Of a DNA stretch of 64,000 nt, positions 1 to 13,026 are shown piece after piece. The DNA comes from Plantago ovata (lineage: Eukaryota > Streptophyta > Magnoliopsida > Lamiales > Plantaginaceae), in the NCBI GenBank assembly GCA_028274465.1, contig CM051457.1, positions 50,314,362 through 50,378,361 of the forward strand, in the 5' to 3' direction. Both the position numbers and the translations under genes were made by a program. The stretch's first letter is position 1, and every line of letters starts with the position of its first letter. The notes beneath the pieces were generated by a model that was given only the letters and a program-made list of their open reading frames with translations, was not told where the DNA came from and searched no databases.

Positions 1-986
1 TGCAATATTAATACATGAGGACGTTTGAGAGGTTTCTCAAAGCAAACCCTTTCGTTGTGAAGTCTGTTGCGCTCAACGCGGCGATGGTAACGTCCCTTCA
101 TCTGACTGACTCGAATGCATCTAGGATCGATGAAGTGTCTATCCCAATAATACATCCACGGGCATCTTCAGTGAGTTGCTTGGTGAATCCAATATCTATT
201 ATGACTATCATAATAATATTGATACGCTGGCCAGCGGTTTTACCAATCACAACTATGAACGACTATGAGCAGTGCTCTCCTGTGCTACACATGAGAGATG
301 AATCCTTCACAGAATCACTTATCATCCCCATTTGTATGTAGCCATAATCCTGGATCGTGTCTTGGGTCAACTGCTTATTCAGAGCTGACATCGACGGGTC
401 CACCAAGGATATGGGGCAACAGATGTGATGATAAAGTCCTGTAAATCCAAAGGACGACTGACATCACTTCGACAACTTTCCGGTTCCCTTAGACACTTTG
501 GTGTAGAGTATACATCGATGGGAGTTCCCGGTGGGTACTTCCATTGTTCGGTAATCACCATTCGAACAACTATGCGGAGTTATGGGAACGTTTCTTGATT
601 GTCCAACAATCCGTTCCGTGGTCGTGGGATCCGCTCACACTTGCTCTAAAATGTATAACCTCCACGCATACTAGTCTCAGCTGGTTCATTCAGACCCCTA
701 CATCCGAGATGAACCTCGACTAGGGAGAGTTTGGGATAGATGATAACTCACATAGCTCCCACTATCTGTGTGATCAGTCATCTATCCGAGGGGACATGTT
801 TGATATCAATACGGACAGGAATAGAGATATGACATGTTGTATGCCTGGTGTAATATAAATATGAAAGCGATACTCAATAGTCAAACATATATTATATTAC
901 GTTGACCTGTGTAATAGTACATATATGCCCTTAATAAGGGTTGCATGCCCTTAATAACGACTGTCTCTAGGACATATACACTATCA
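1..986 (-). repeat. 3' LTR (partial) of the copia element
   Basis: Matches 17160-18127 almost base for base, apart from small differences. The inner end reads TGATAGTGTATATGTCC on the minus strand, next to the polypurine tract. The outer half, about 1.07 kb by comparison with the other LTR, lies beyond the window. Confidence 0.93.
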
Positions 987-1000
987 ATCTCCCACTTGGA
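987..1000 (-). other. Polypurine tract of the copia element
   Basis: On the minus strand AAGTGGGAGAT directly precedes the 3' LTR start. The plus-strand copia element at 23065-31200 has the same tract, which suggests a related lineage. Confidence 0.8.
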
Positions 1001-3699
1001 CTAGAGCCAGTCACCTTTATGCTTAATACCTAGATTAGCATAATGTCTTAAGTGGACATCCACTGATAAGACCTTGGTGAAAGGATCTGCCACGTTGTCC
1101 GTGGTTGAGACACGTTCTATACTAACTTCTCCTCTATCAATAATCTCATGTATAACGTGATACTTTCTAAGTACATGTTTGTTCTTGTTTGTATATCTAG
1201 GCTCCTTGGCTTGAGCGACGGCGTCCGTGTTGTCACAATAAATCGTTATTGGACTAGGAGCAGGAACAACCCTCAATTCCTTCAAGAGCTCTGAAATCCA
1301 GACAGCTTCTTTCGATGCTTCTGATGCAGCAATGTACTCGGCTTCTGTGGATGAGTCAGCAATCGTCGCTTGCTTAGAACTCTTCCAACAGATAGCTCCT
1401 CCGTTCAATTTGAATACGTATCCTGTCTGTGACTTAAAGTCATCAGGATCTGATTCAAATCCAGCGTCGACATAACCAGACATCTTCAATTCTGGTTCTC
1501 CACCAAACACCAAGAACATTTCCTTAGTCCGTCGAAGGTGCTTAAGAATGTTCTTTACAGCAGTCCAGTGAGGTACTCCTGGATTCTGTTGGTGTCGACA
1601 AGTGACACTAAGCGCATATGCCACATCTGGCCTTGTGCAATTCATTGCATACATTATAGACCCTACTGCCGAAGCATAGGGCACACGATTCTTCATCAGT
1701 TTTAGGACTATCCTTAACTGATAGCACGATCCCATGCCTAGCTGGGAGAAAGCCTCTCTTTGAGTCGTCCATCTTATAACGCTTCAGTATTTTGTCGATG
1801 TAGGTGGACTGTGTCAATCCTAACATCCTCTTGGATCTATCTCTATAGATCTTTATCCCTAGGATGTAGTTCGCTTCACCCAAGTCCTTCATTGAGAAGG
1901 TACTTGATAACCAAACTTTAGTCTCTTCTATCATAGAGACATTGTTTCCCATGATCAAAATGTCATCAACTTAAATGATCATGAAAACGACTCCCTTGTC
2001 GTTGTGCCTAGTGTAGACACAGGGATCTTCTACGCTTCTGACGAAGTCCAACGATTTGACAGCTTCATCAAAGCGGATATTCCAGCTCCTAGACGCTTGC
2101 TTTAGCCCATAGATGGATCTCTGTAATTTGCATACAGCAGTTGGCCTGGTTTTACTAATAAAACCTTTCGGCTGTACCATATAGACCTCTTCCTCAAGGT
2201 TTCCATTGAGGAAGGCAGTCTTTACATCCATCTGCCAGATCTCATAATCATAGTAGGCAGCTATTGCAAGTAGAATTCGAATAGACTTCAACTTTGCTAC
2301 CGAGGAAAAGGTTTCATCGTAATCGATGTCATACCTTTGCGTGTAGCATTTCGCCACAAGTCTAGCCTTGTGCGTTTGTACCTTGCCTTCGGGATCTGTC
2401 TTTCGTTTAAAGACCCATTTGCACCCAATAGGTCTAACCCCTTCGGGAAAGTCTACCAAGCTCCAAACTTGGTTCAGGTACATGGAGTCCATTTCCAATT
2501 CCATGGCCTCTTGCCATTTGTCTGAGTCAATATCATTTATTGCCTCTTTGTAGGTCTCGGGGTCTTCCCGATCTGATAAGCCAACATCAAGTTCACTGAT
2601 GTCTTCTATCATAAGGCTTTGCTTCTGAGGTTCTTTTCGGATCCTCTTCGACCTACGGAGCTCGACTGGTTCTTCTGTCGGTGTTTCTGGTGCTTTTCTT
2701 TTCTGGCTTCGTGTAACATGAACATTATCAGTGGGCACTGATGCAGCCGGTCGCGCGCTGCGACCCCATTCCCTAGCGGGAGGCTGCTCTTGTGCAACTT
2801 GTTGCACAAGTTGATTGACAACAGGTTCTTTTAGTGTGGTTTCAACTGTTGATCTAATCACAGGACTCCCACTGACTATGACATTCCTAGCAAGTGTCAT
2901 ATCATTACCCTTGTCTGCTTCGAAAGCTCCCACTGAACTTGAGTCCAAATCAGAAGATCTAGAGAACTCATGTTCGCGCGTGTCAAAGTCTTGAATTTCT
3001 TCAAGTTCTATCATATCATCTAACCTCTCTTCTTCGAGGTATTCTGCTTCTAAAAACTTGACGTTTCTAGATACTATCACCTTATGATCTTCAGCATGAT
3101 AGAATTCATAGCCTCTCGTCTGACGAGGATAGCCTATGAAATATACTTTGACACCCTTGGCATCTAATTTATCAGTGAGCATCAGTTTGACTATCGCAGG
3201 ACAGCCCCAAGGTCTAAGATAGCCGAGTGAGGGCTTCTTTCCTTTCCATAACTCATAAGGAGTTTTCTCCACTGATTTAGATGGTACACGATTCAGAATG
3301 TAGATTGCAGTTTGCAGCGCATATCCCCATAGATATTTTGGAAGAGTCGAGAATCCAATCATTGATCTTACCATGTCGAACAGGGTTCGATTCCTTCTCT
3401 CAGACACACCATTTAATTGTGGTGTTCCAAGAGGGGTCCATTGCGATTGAATTCCATTCTCCTTCAAGTAGTCGATAAATTCTTCACTAAGGTATTCACC
3501 TCCTCGATATGATCGAAGAGTGACTATCTTTAGGTTCAATTCATTCTCGACCTCATTCCTAAACTCCTTGAATTTCCCAAAGGTCTCAGATTTATTCTTC
3601 ATAAGATAAATATATCCATACCTTGAGAAATCGTCAGTAAAGGTAACGAAGTAAGGATAACCTCCACGAGCTTGGACTTTAAAAGGTCCACATACATCG

Positions 3700-3704
3700 G
3701 TATG
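3700..3704. repeat. Target site duplication GTATG, left copy
   Basis: GTATG here and at 13022-13026 flank the gypsy element exactly; copia integrase sequence continues on both sides. Confidence 0.93.
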
Positions 3705-4902
3705 TGATGAACGGGTTTGTCAGACTCAATTAATCAAATAAATATGTATTTAGCCAAAGGCAATTCACAACTACAACGAAAACCATAGTGTAGCAGTAGA
3801 ATAACCTCGAGTGTCGATCTCTAAGGACTATAACTAGCTTTATCTAATCTAACTTAAGAATATAAATCAACAGACGACTTAGCAAAGGTTTTTCTTAACA
3901 GATAATGGAGATTGGTGATAGCATGGTCATTCAAATCATAGCAGGTTAATAATCATGCATAAATTCCCCGGTTTTGCGTAGAGATCTTTGATCAATGAAT
4001 TGTCGAGTTGTGTTCCGTAATTATTCAACACTACGAAGATAGAGATTCAGATAGATCAAAGAAATAAAGCAATAACTCAAAGTATAATGCGCGATATAGC
4101 CATTAGCATAATTATTAACCCTTCGCTAAGAAATCACATACTATCCCCAACGAGAATTTTAGCTACTCATAGATGTCATGCAATCAACATAAATCATACC
4201 ACGAATGAATTAAAACATGATGAAAGATATATAAATATAAATAGAAAAACTGTAAGATACAATGTTACCGAAGGTTGTCAATCTACAAAGAATCGTGATC
4301 TTACAAGCTCCAAAACGCTAAGAAAAAGTATCTCCTAAGCTAAGAACCCCCAGAACAGGGGCTCTGGAGAATTCCTACCTAAAACTACTGAGAAAGGTGA
4401 GAGAAAAGGTCTGGAAAAGTATGAAAAACGGAGAAAACTGAGCAACTATATATAGGCATTCGACAGGTGTGGGGCGAAGGGCCCCACACACCAGGAGATT
4501 CGCCTGGTGTGGGGCGATTCGCCCCACGTCCCGGGCGACTCGCCCGGGAGACTTTTTCGGCCAGATACGCATTTTCGACGCGTTTTTGGATTTCTTCCCC
4601 TTTTCGGACTCGGTTTTTGCCTTCTAGTGACCTTTTAGCCTTCAAACTCGACCCCTAGACTTCAAATCCTATCCGGAATCTTTCAGATACTCCAATTAGG
4701 CCTTCGGAACACCAATTCCTTGTCTACTTCAATATAATTGCCCGGAAAACCTCGTTTTTCACCCAAAACCTGTAAAATACAAACTAAAGGGAAACGTGAC
4801 ACTATTCTAATAAAATGCACTAAAATATAGCTAAATTAACATAGAGGATAGCTAAAATAGGTGAAAAAGACTCAAATGAAAGTGTAAAATACACTTTCAT
4901 CA
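3705..4902 (-). repeat. 3' LTR of the nested gypsy element
   Basis: 1198 bp, TGATGAACGG...TTCATCA. It holds a TATATATAG box (near 4448-4456, read on the minus strand) and, just upstream of it in element sense, a GC-rich cluster of odd palindromes at 4465-4549. On its inner side a G-rich tract (4903-4915, minus strand) serves as polypurine tract. Confidence 0.93.
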
Positions 4903-5717
4903 AACTCCCCAAACCGAACCTTTGCTTGTCCTCAAGCAACTAAGCTAGACTCTAATGCAAAAAACAATGCAACACAAAAAATGGAGTCTCATGCCAAATG
5001 AAATGAACTAATCTATTGAATATATCAAAAAACATATGAACAAAACCATACAAATCATAACATGAATATAGGTTGAAGAATGCCTCGATTGACTCATACA
5101 CACTCACATAAGCACTTATGTCAAGACAAGATAGTCTCTCGTAAAATTCTCTACCTCGACCTAGTCAGTGACGACGTAATGAAACATGTTAGAATACGAA
5201 TGGTTGTCCCGTGCATATGAAACTGAGGACTTACTGTTGTTCACCAAGTTAAGACTTTTCCTCAAAGAGGTCGAACCAATACTGGATCTCATCAAACGAA
5301 TGAGGGTTCCCTAAAAAAGATAACACTCCCCTATTCTACCCATCTCTCAAGCAAAGCCTTAAGTTATTCACCACTTCCTGAATGGCAGGATGAGGGTGGT
5401 CTAGCACAAATGACACTCAAATAAACAAAAGAAAAGATAGAAAATTACAACACGATTACGAACATTACAAGAATTGAAAAATGAGACAACACTTTGCTAA
5501 ACTGCTTTTTGGCTTTTATATTTTTTTTTGGACCCTTCTTTGCTTTTTTGGGTCTTTTCTTTTTTTCTCTTTTTTTTTTCTTCTTTTTTACTTTTCCAGT
5601 TTTTTTTTCTTTTTTTTTTCTGGAATTTTTTCTTTTTCTCTTTTTTTTCGATTTATTTTTTGGCCAGCAGTAGCACAACCAAAAAGAAACAAAAATGACA
5701 CAAAAACGACTTCCCCA

Positions 5718-5739
5718 AACCTATTCGAAAGAATAGGTT
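5718..5739 (+). repeat. Perfect hairpin, copy 1 (9-bp stem, GAAA loop on the plus strand)
   Basis: AACCTATTC-GAAA-GAATAGGTT is a 9-bp perfect inverted repeat around four bases. An identical copy lies at 5831-5852, both preceded by a CCCCAA run. The loop is GAAA on the plus strand and TTTC in element sense. Confidence 0.8.
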
Positions 5740-5830
5740 GGAGTACAAACTTTACGTAAAAGGAAAATAAACTCACAACACACACTAAGAAATGAAAAAC
5801 AAGTCTAATGAAAGCGTAACCCCCTCCCCA

Positions 5831-5852
5831 AACCTATTCGAAAGAATAGGTT
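5831..5852 (+). repeat. Perfect hairpin, copy 2
   Basis: Identical to 5718-5739, including the flanking CCCCAA. The spacing is 113 bp. Confidence 0.8.
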
Positions 5853-8800
5853 GCAAACAAAGGATCACACAATCTCACACTACCTCCTTCCTAGGCATTT
5901 AGCAATCTCAAAGGATGGTGAAGACTTGTTGCCTCTTAGGTACATAATTACTCGGGAAAACATCCATAAGACCCTAACATGCATCATACTATTATAAAGG
6001 CCTTCGTGAACTGCAGTAGAGAAAACACCACTAAGTGATGTCGAGACTATCAAGCTTAACTAAGTGCAATACATAAATGTGACAAGCCAAGCGAGAAAAA
6101 CCTCAAACAAATTCATAGAGATGAAGCATACGATTAATGTCATAATTAGTTAATCTACCCAATAAAAAAGTTCAAAACATTTGGCAATAAACTCCACATA
6201 AAACATGCAAGACTATCCTAGGATGAATGTAGTGTATGCAACTAAAAACTAAGAAAGCAGTAAACGTGCAAATGCAAATGCAAAAAAAAATTCACGAGTT
6301 TATCATAAGCAAAACAAGTATAGAGAGAACCAGCGATAACCCCTCCCCCCCCCAAACCTGAACGTCGTCGCTCGTCCCGAACGTCGAAAGTGGATTCAAG
6401 GTGAGAGCTAATACTTGTATAAGTGCCCTATAATACTCAATCAAACTCGTGAGAAAACAAAACAACAAAACACACTAACCTTTAGTGGAGGCGGTAAGGG
6501 TAAGCTCAAGGTGATCAACCTCCCTTTGATCACTAGATATCTCGATGTATGGCTTCACTCGCTGGCCATTTACCTTGAAGGTATTGCCCGTCTTTTGATC
6601 AAAGAGTTCTACAGCTCCATGAGGAGCAACTTTGATGATTTCGTACGGTCCATCCCAACGAGTACGGAGCTTTCCAGGAAATAGTTGAAGGCGAGAATTA
6701 AATACCAAAGCTTTTTGCCCAGGAATCAGTTCCTTACGTACTATACCACGATCATGATACTTCTTAGTACGTTCCTTGTAGATGTTGGCATTCTCATAAG
6801 CACCTAGTCGTAATTCATCAAGCTCATCTAGTTGCAACAATCGTTCCTCGCCAGCTTTTCCCATATCAAGATTGAGTGCTTTTATAGCCCAATATGCCTT
6901 GTGTTCTAGTTCTACGGGAAGATGACATGCTTTCCCATACACAAGTCTGTACGGAGTGGTTCCAATCACCGTCTTCTAGCTAGTCCTGTATGCCCAAAGT
7001 GCATCGTTCAATTTTCCTGCCCAATCTTTCCTACTTGGCTTCACCACTCGCTCCAGGATCTTCTTAATTTGACGGTTGCTAACTTCGACTTGGCCCGATG
7101 TCTGTGGGTGATATGGCGTAGAGACGCTATGGTGGACACTGTATCTCTTAAGAAGTGAGGCAAAGGTTCTATTGATGAAGTGTGACCCTCCATCACTAAT
7201 GATTGTCCGGGGGCACCCAAATCTAGAGAATATTACCTCCTTCAAGAACTTCATAACAACTGCGCCGTCATTTGTTTTTGTAGGAATTGCCTCCACCCAT
7301 TTAGTCACATAATCCACCGCAACAAGAATGTATACATAGCCTCCACTTGATGGAAATGGTCCCATGAAATCAATGCCCCATACATCGAAAGGTTCGACCA
7401 CTAGATTCCCTTGAAGGGGCATTTCGTCTTTCTTGCCAATATTACCACCGCGTTGACATGGGTCACAATTATTCACAAAACTTCGAGCATCTCGGTATAT
7501 TGTTGGCCAGAAAAACCCTGCTTGTAGTACCTTGCGAGCTGTTTTCAAGCCACTATAGTGTCCCCCACAATTAAGCTCATGGCAATGACTCAACACACTT
7601 TGTTGCTCTTCTTGTGGCACGCATCTCCTTAGAATCCCATCAGCTCCTTCTTTGAATAGATGCGGATCATCCCATATGTAAGTCCTGCAACGCTTGGCAA
7701 GGGCTCTCTTGTCTGAGGCTGAAAAGTTAGTGGGGCAAACATTCATAGCCAAATAGTTTACAATATCAGCATACCATGGCTCTTCATTAGCCTTCATTAA
7801 GTGCTCATCCGGGAGGTCCTCATTGATGGGTATCGAATCAACAGGGATATTAGGTATTCTAGACAAATGATCGGCTACTAAATTCTCCCTACCAGCTCTA
7901 TCCACTATGGTCAAATCAAAGTCTTGCAGTAAAAGGACCCAACGGATTAACCTAGGCTTAGAATATTGCTTAGCTATCAAATGTCTCAAAGCAGCATGAT
8001 CAGTATGGACATTCACAGGATGCCCAATTAAATAAGACCTAAACTTTTGTAAAGCAAAGACAACATCTAAAAATTCCTTTTCAGTAGTTGTATAATTAAC
8101 TTGCGCAGAGTCTAGAGTCTTACTAACATAATAAATCACACGATACTGCTTATCAACTTTTTGGCATAAAACAACACTCATAGCAAAATTCGAAGCATCA
8201 CACATAATCTCAAAAGGAAGATTCCAATCAGGCAGCACAACAATGGGAGCAAAAAACAAGCTTTTCCTTAAGGGTATTAAAAGCAACTAAGCACTCATTA
8301 GAGAAATGAAAAACCACATCTTTTGCAAGCAAGCTACTTAAAGGTTTAGCAATTTTTGAAAAATCTTTAATAAACCTCCTATGAAACCCTACATGGCCAA
8401 GAAAGATTGCAATTCTTTCACACAAGTAGGTGGGGGAAGTTTTTCAATGATTTCGATCTTAGCCTTGTCTACCTCAATACCGTTTGCAGAAATTACATGT
8501 CCTAGAACAATGCCTTCCCTGACCATGTAATGACTTTTCTCCCAACTTAAGGTCAAATTGAATTCAATGCACCTTTTCAAAACAAGATCTAATCTTTGCA
8601 AGCATTCATCAAACGAATCACCAAAAAGGGAAAAATCATCCATGAATACTTCAACAAACTTAGTTACCATGTCAGAGAAAACAGAAAGCATGCACCTTTG
8701 AAAAGTGGCGGGAGCGTTGCATAGTCCAAACGACATCCTTCTATAGGCAAACGTTCCGAATGGGCAATTGAATGTCGTCTTCTCCTGATCCTCCGGTGCA

Positions 8801-11800
8801 ATCGGAATCTGGTAGAAACCTGATAAACCATCAAGAAAACAATAGAATTTCCACCCCGCAAGGCGGTTTAGCATGTCATCTATAAATGGTGAAGGGAAGT
8901 GGTCTTTCTTAGTGGCGGCATTTAATCTTCTATAGTCAATGCACATCCGCCATCCAGTGGTCTTCCTAACCGGTGCCAATTCTCCCTTCTCATTCTCTTC
9001 CACCGTGACTCCTGATTTCTTAGGAACTACATGTACCGGGCTCACCCATCGACTATCAGGAATGGGGTAAATCATATCGGCATCTAGCAACTTGATCACT
9101 TCTTTCTTTACCACCTCTTGCATGGCCGGATTTATCCTTCGCTGAGGTTGCCTAACGGGTTTGGCATCTTGTTCTAGAGTGATGTTGTGCACACACCGTG
9201 TAGGGATAATTCCTTTGATATCGCTGATCCCCCATCCTATAGCTGCAGAGTTTTCTTTCAAAACTTCAATTAGCCTACTTTCTTCATTGTTGGAGAGATG
9301 TGAGGAGACTATCACAGGCTTCTTCTGATTTTCTCCTAAGTAGACATACTTGAGGTGCGCAGGAAGTGGTTTTAATTCTAAGCTAGGCTCTTCAGGAAAT
9401 TTACTTTCTTCCTCCTCTTCATCCAAAGGTTCAAGCACTTCTTCTCCTACGGGAATTTCTGGGGTGCTATCCATTATCTCAACTAGTTCCCTTGCTTCCT
9501 CGGTCATGTAGCATGTCTCAGTTTGCATGGTTAGTGCTTCCTCAAGTGGTTCACGCTTATCATGGCAATGATGAAATTCGGAAATCACGGAATCATAGCA
9601 ATCGACAAAATTTAACTCTTCCACGACTTCCTTATCTCCGATGCTACATCCTACCAATTCAATCTTCTCACCCATCACTTCCATGGTTATTTTCTTGCCC
9701 TTAAGTTCAAGGCATGTGTTGGTAGTCGCCATGAATGGTCTCCCAAGTAGTACTACGTGCTCGCGAATATGGCTCTTCCCCTCGTCTGCAGACTTCATTA
9801 TTACAAAATCAGCTGGGATTATCAATTTGTCCACCTTCACAAGGTTGTCCTCTATTATCCCGACCGGCCTCTTCACACTTTGGTCCGCCATTTGGACGAC
9901 GATATCAGTTGGTGTCAATTCTCCGAGATCCAGGGCCTTGCATACCGAATAGGGCATTAAGTTAATGCTAGCCCCTAAGTCAAGCATTGCCTTCGTAGTT
10001 CGTCCATTCCCTAAGGCGATGTCGATGATGAAACTTCCAGGATCCCTTTTCTTCACGGGCAATCCGGCAATTGAGTTGACCGTTTCAACCCCATTCACTT
10101 CCTTTCCTGAAGTAACCCTTTTGTTCTTGATCTCACGAAAGAATTTCGTATAAGCTGGAATGTTTTGGATTAACTCCAAGAGAGGTACATTGACTTCCAC
10201 TTTTGAGAGGCGTTGGAATAGGGGTGACTCTCGAATATCTTTCTTGGCTGGCTTGATCCGACTTGGGAATGGTACATGTGGCTTTGGAGGCACATATGGA
10301 TTAGAAGATTTGTGAAGTTCCCCTGGCGTAGGAATTCCTACCTCGACTTCATCATCACCTATGTCTTCCACAGATGGTCTTGGTTCATCGTTCTCTCCTG
10401 GAACTTCTTGAGGTTCTTTGGAACTTTCGCTAACCTCTTGTTCTGTGCTTGGTCCTGCGTTTTCGGTCCCAGTAGATTCAACACGTTTAGGACGCACGAA
10501 GTTAGGAATTTTGGTCATCTTGCCTCCACGGAGTAGTAGATTCACCTCTTTGCACTCATTCTCCTTGGTAGTAGCAATTGGAAGTGGCTCGGGATCAGTT
10601 TCAGGTGTCACATCGGGGGAACTGGGGTCGTCCAATTCCCTGGATTTGGGGGGCGATTCGCCCCCCTCATCGGGCGGTTCGCCCCCCACTTCTAGGGGGG
10701 CGTCTTCGACTGCTTTTTCGCACTTTTCACACTTTAGCAGGCTAAGCTCCTTGATAAGTTGCTCAGTTACTTCGACCGCTTCAAAAGCCTTTTCGATGCG
10801 AAGATTGTTTTCAGCTTGCCCTGCGTGTGCTATCTCGAAGACACTCTCAATGGCCTTAATCCCTGCGTAAAACGCAAGTTCCTCCTCTTCACTGATATCT
10901 TTGTCTTCAGAATATCCTTCGTATAAGTCGTCAGTTTCGCCCTGATTCAAATATATGTTGGTGACTTGACTCGACATTATCTTCTCGGATTGTGCAGATC
11001 CATTGGCGTACTTTTGAAAGACCTTCTCTGCCTCTTCAACTGTACATTCTTCTAAACCTCCACACATCCCATCCACATGAAGCCTAACATCATCACGTAG
11101 TCCACCAACAAAAAACCAAATCAGCTCCCCGTCGTCGAAACGGTGATGGGGGCACTCACGTTTATACAGCTCAAAACATTCATAGGTGTCACAGAACCGC
11201 TCGTATTCTCCTTGCTTGAAGTGTTCGATCCGATTCCGCAGTGCAATCGTCTCATGGTAAGGCATGAAACGTGCCAAGAACTCCTCTACTACTTGGCTCC
11301 AGGTCCTCAGTGATCCGGGTGCTAGCCTTGCTATCCAAATCCTCGGTTCATATCCAAAAGAAAAAGGAAATAATTTCCTACATAATTGATCGGATCCCCT
11401 TTGCTGGAACTTTTGCTATTTCCTCTTCATAGGACCTGATGAAGCTTAACGGATTCATCCCCACTCCATCTTCGAACCTCGGTATCCTTCTCACTACAGA
11501 ACTCGTTACCTCATACCCCGATAACTCTTCTTCCAAGTATATAGCTGACCCTTTCTTGACTTGCGAGAACGTAGGTGTCAAGCGAGCTTTTAAGGTCGTC
11601 ATACCTGGAAATCTGGAACAGGAGTAACTCAAAACTGAAAATTAGTCTCGTTAGAAATCTCGAAGATCAAGAAAATTTCTAGAAATCGAAAACTACTAAG
11701 ACTCGGAAAGGAGTATCAGAGAGAGATTAAATCGGAAAATAAAACTACTAGAACTAGGAATTGAATGCTGAAAATATAAAGAAGTTAAACAGAAAAAAGG

Positions 11801-11807
11801 AGTATAG

Positions 11808-11825
11808 TCCCCGGCAACGGCGGCA
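11808..11825 (-). other. Primer binding site, tRNA-Asp type (nested gypsy)
   Basis: The plus strand reads TCCCCGGCAACGGCGGCA, matching the 3' end of plant tRNA-Asp (...GGCAACGGCGCCA) with one difference. It lies 3 bp inside the 5' LTR. Confidence 0.85.
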
Positions 11826-11828
11826 ATT

Positions 11829-13021
11829 TGATGAACGGGTTTGTCAGACTCAATTAATCAAATAAATTTGTATTTAGCCAAAGGCAATTCACAACTACAA
11901 CGAAAACCGTAGTGTAGCAGTAGAATAACCTCGAGTGTCGATCTCTAAGGACTATAACTAGCTTTATCTAATCTAACTTAAGAATATAAATCAACAGACG
12001 ACTTAGCAAAGGTTTTTCTTAACAGATAATGGAGATTGGTGATAGCATAGTCATTCAAAGCATAGCAGGTTAATAATCATGCATAAATTCCCCGGTTTTG
12101 CATAGAGATCTTTGATCAATGAATTGTCCAGTTGTGTTCCGTAATTATTCAACACTACGAAGATAGAGATTTAGATAGATCAAAGAAATAAAGCAATAAC
12201 TCAAATTATAATGCGCGATATAGCCATTAGCATAATTATTAATCCTTCGCTAAGAAATCACATACTATCACCAACGAGAAGTTTAGCTACTCATAGATGT
12301 CATGCAATCAACATAAATCATACCACGAATGAATGAAAACATGATGAAAGATATATAAATATAAATAGAAAAACTGTAAGATACAATGTTACCGAAGGTT
12401 GACAATCTCCGAAGAATCGCGATCTTACAAGCTCCAAAACGCTAAGAAAAAGTATCGCCTAAGCTAAGAACCCCCAGAACAGGCTCTGGAGAATTCCTAC
12501 CTAAAACTACTGAGAAAGGTGAGAGAAAAGGTCTGGAAAAGTATGAAAAACGGAGAAAAGTGAACAACTATATATAGGCATTCGGCAGGTGTGGAGCGAA
12601 GGGCCCCACACACCGGCGATTCGCCTGGTGTGGGGCGATTCGCCCCACGTCCCGGGCGACTCGCCCGGATACGTTTTCGGCCAGATACGCGTTTTCGACG
12701 CGTTTTTGGATTTCTTCCCCTTTTCAGACTCGTTTTTGCCTTCTAGTGACCTTTTAGCCTTCAGACTCGACCCCTAGATTTCAAATCCTATCCGGAATCT
12801 TTCAGATACTCCAATTAGGCCTTCGGAACACCAATTCCTTGTCTACTTCAATATAATTGCCCGAAAAACCTCGTTTTTCACCCAAAACCTGTAAAATACA
12901 AACTAAAGGGAAACGTGACACTATTCTAATAAAATGCACTAAAATATAGCTAAATTAACATAGAGGATAGCTAAAATAGGTGAAAAAGACTCAAATGAAA
13001 GTGTAAAATACACGTTCATCA
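11829..13021 (-). repeat. 5' LTR of the nested gypsy element
   Basis: 1193 bp, near-identical to 3705-4902, with the same TATA box and GC-rich palindrome cluster (about 12590-12670). Followed by TSD GTATG at 13022-13026. Confidence 0.93.
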
Positions 13022-13026
13022 GTATG
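13022..13026. repeat. Target site duplication GTATG, right copy
   Basis: Pairs with 3700-3704. Confidence 0.93.

Larger units (their letters stand above)
4903..6470 (-). other. Non-coding 3' region of the nested gypsy element
   Basis: About 1.57 kb between integrase end and 3' LTR. I see no env-like frame. It holds a T-rich low-complexity tract at 5519-5660, two copies of a perfect hairpin (5718-5739 and 5831-5852) and a C-run near 6344. Short frames rich in Lys or Phe here come from the low-complexity tract. Confidence 0.7.
3705..13021 (-). mobile_element. Athila-like Ty3/gypsy LTR retrotransposon nested in the copia element
   Basis: Seen: LTRs 3705-4902 and 11829-13021, both TG...CA, flanked by a perfect 5-bp TSD (GTATG), and a tRNA-Asp-type primer site at 11808-11825. 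Parts on the minus strand: gag about 11630-10900, a linker rich in Pro, Glu and Ser, aspartic protease (L-D-L-G-A-S-I) near 9950, reverse transcriptase (F-M-D-D-F-S) near 8650, RNase H about 8250-7900, integrase with HHCC-type zinc site and a catalytic domain about 7560-6980, and an integrase tail to about 6480. RT and protease motifs fit Athila-type elements; many family members also carry an env-like frame, which I do not see between 4903 and 6470. The copy is nearly complete but broken in a few places. LTRs differ by roughly 3 percent by eye, so insertion within the last one to two million years is likely. Confidence 0.95.

Noticed and set aside
5445-5785. Lys-rich and Phe-rich frames
   Set aside because: They arise from a T-rich low-complexity tract in the 3' region of the gypsy element.
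4903-6470. An env-like gene in the Athila-type element
   Set aside because: No frame or membrane-type segment beyond low-complexity translation is visible.
9492-10870. Several plus-strand frames of 60-150 codons
   Set aside because: They are antisense shadows of the gypsy gag-protease region.
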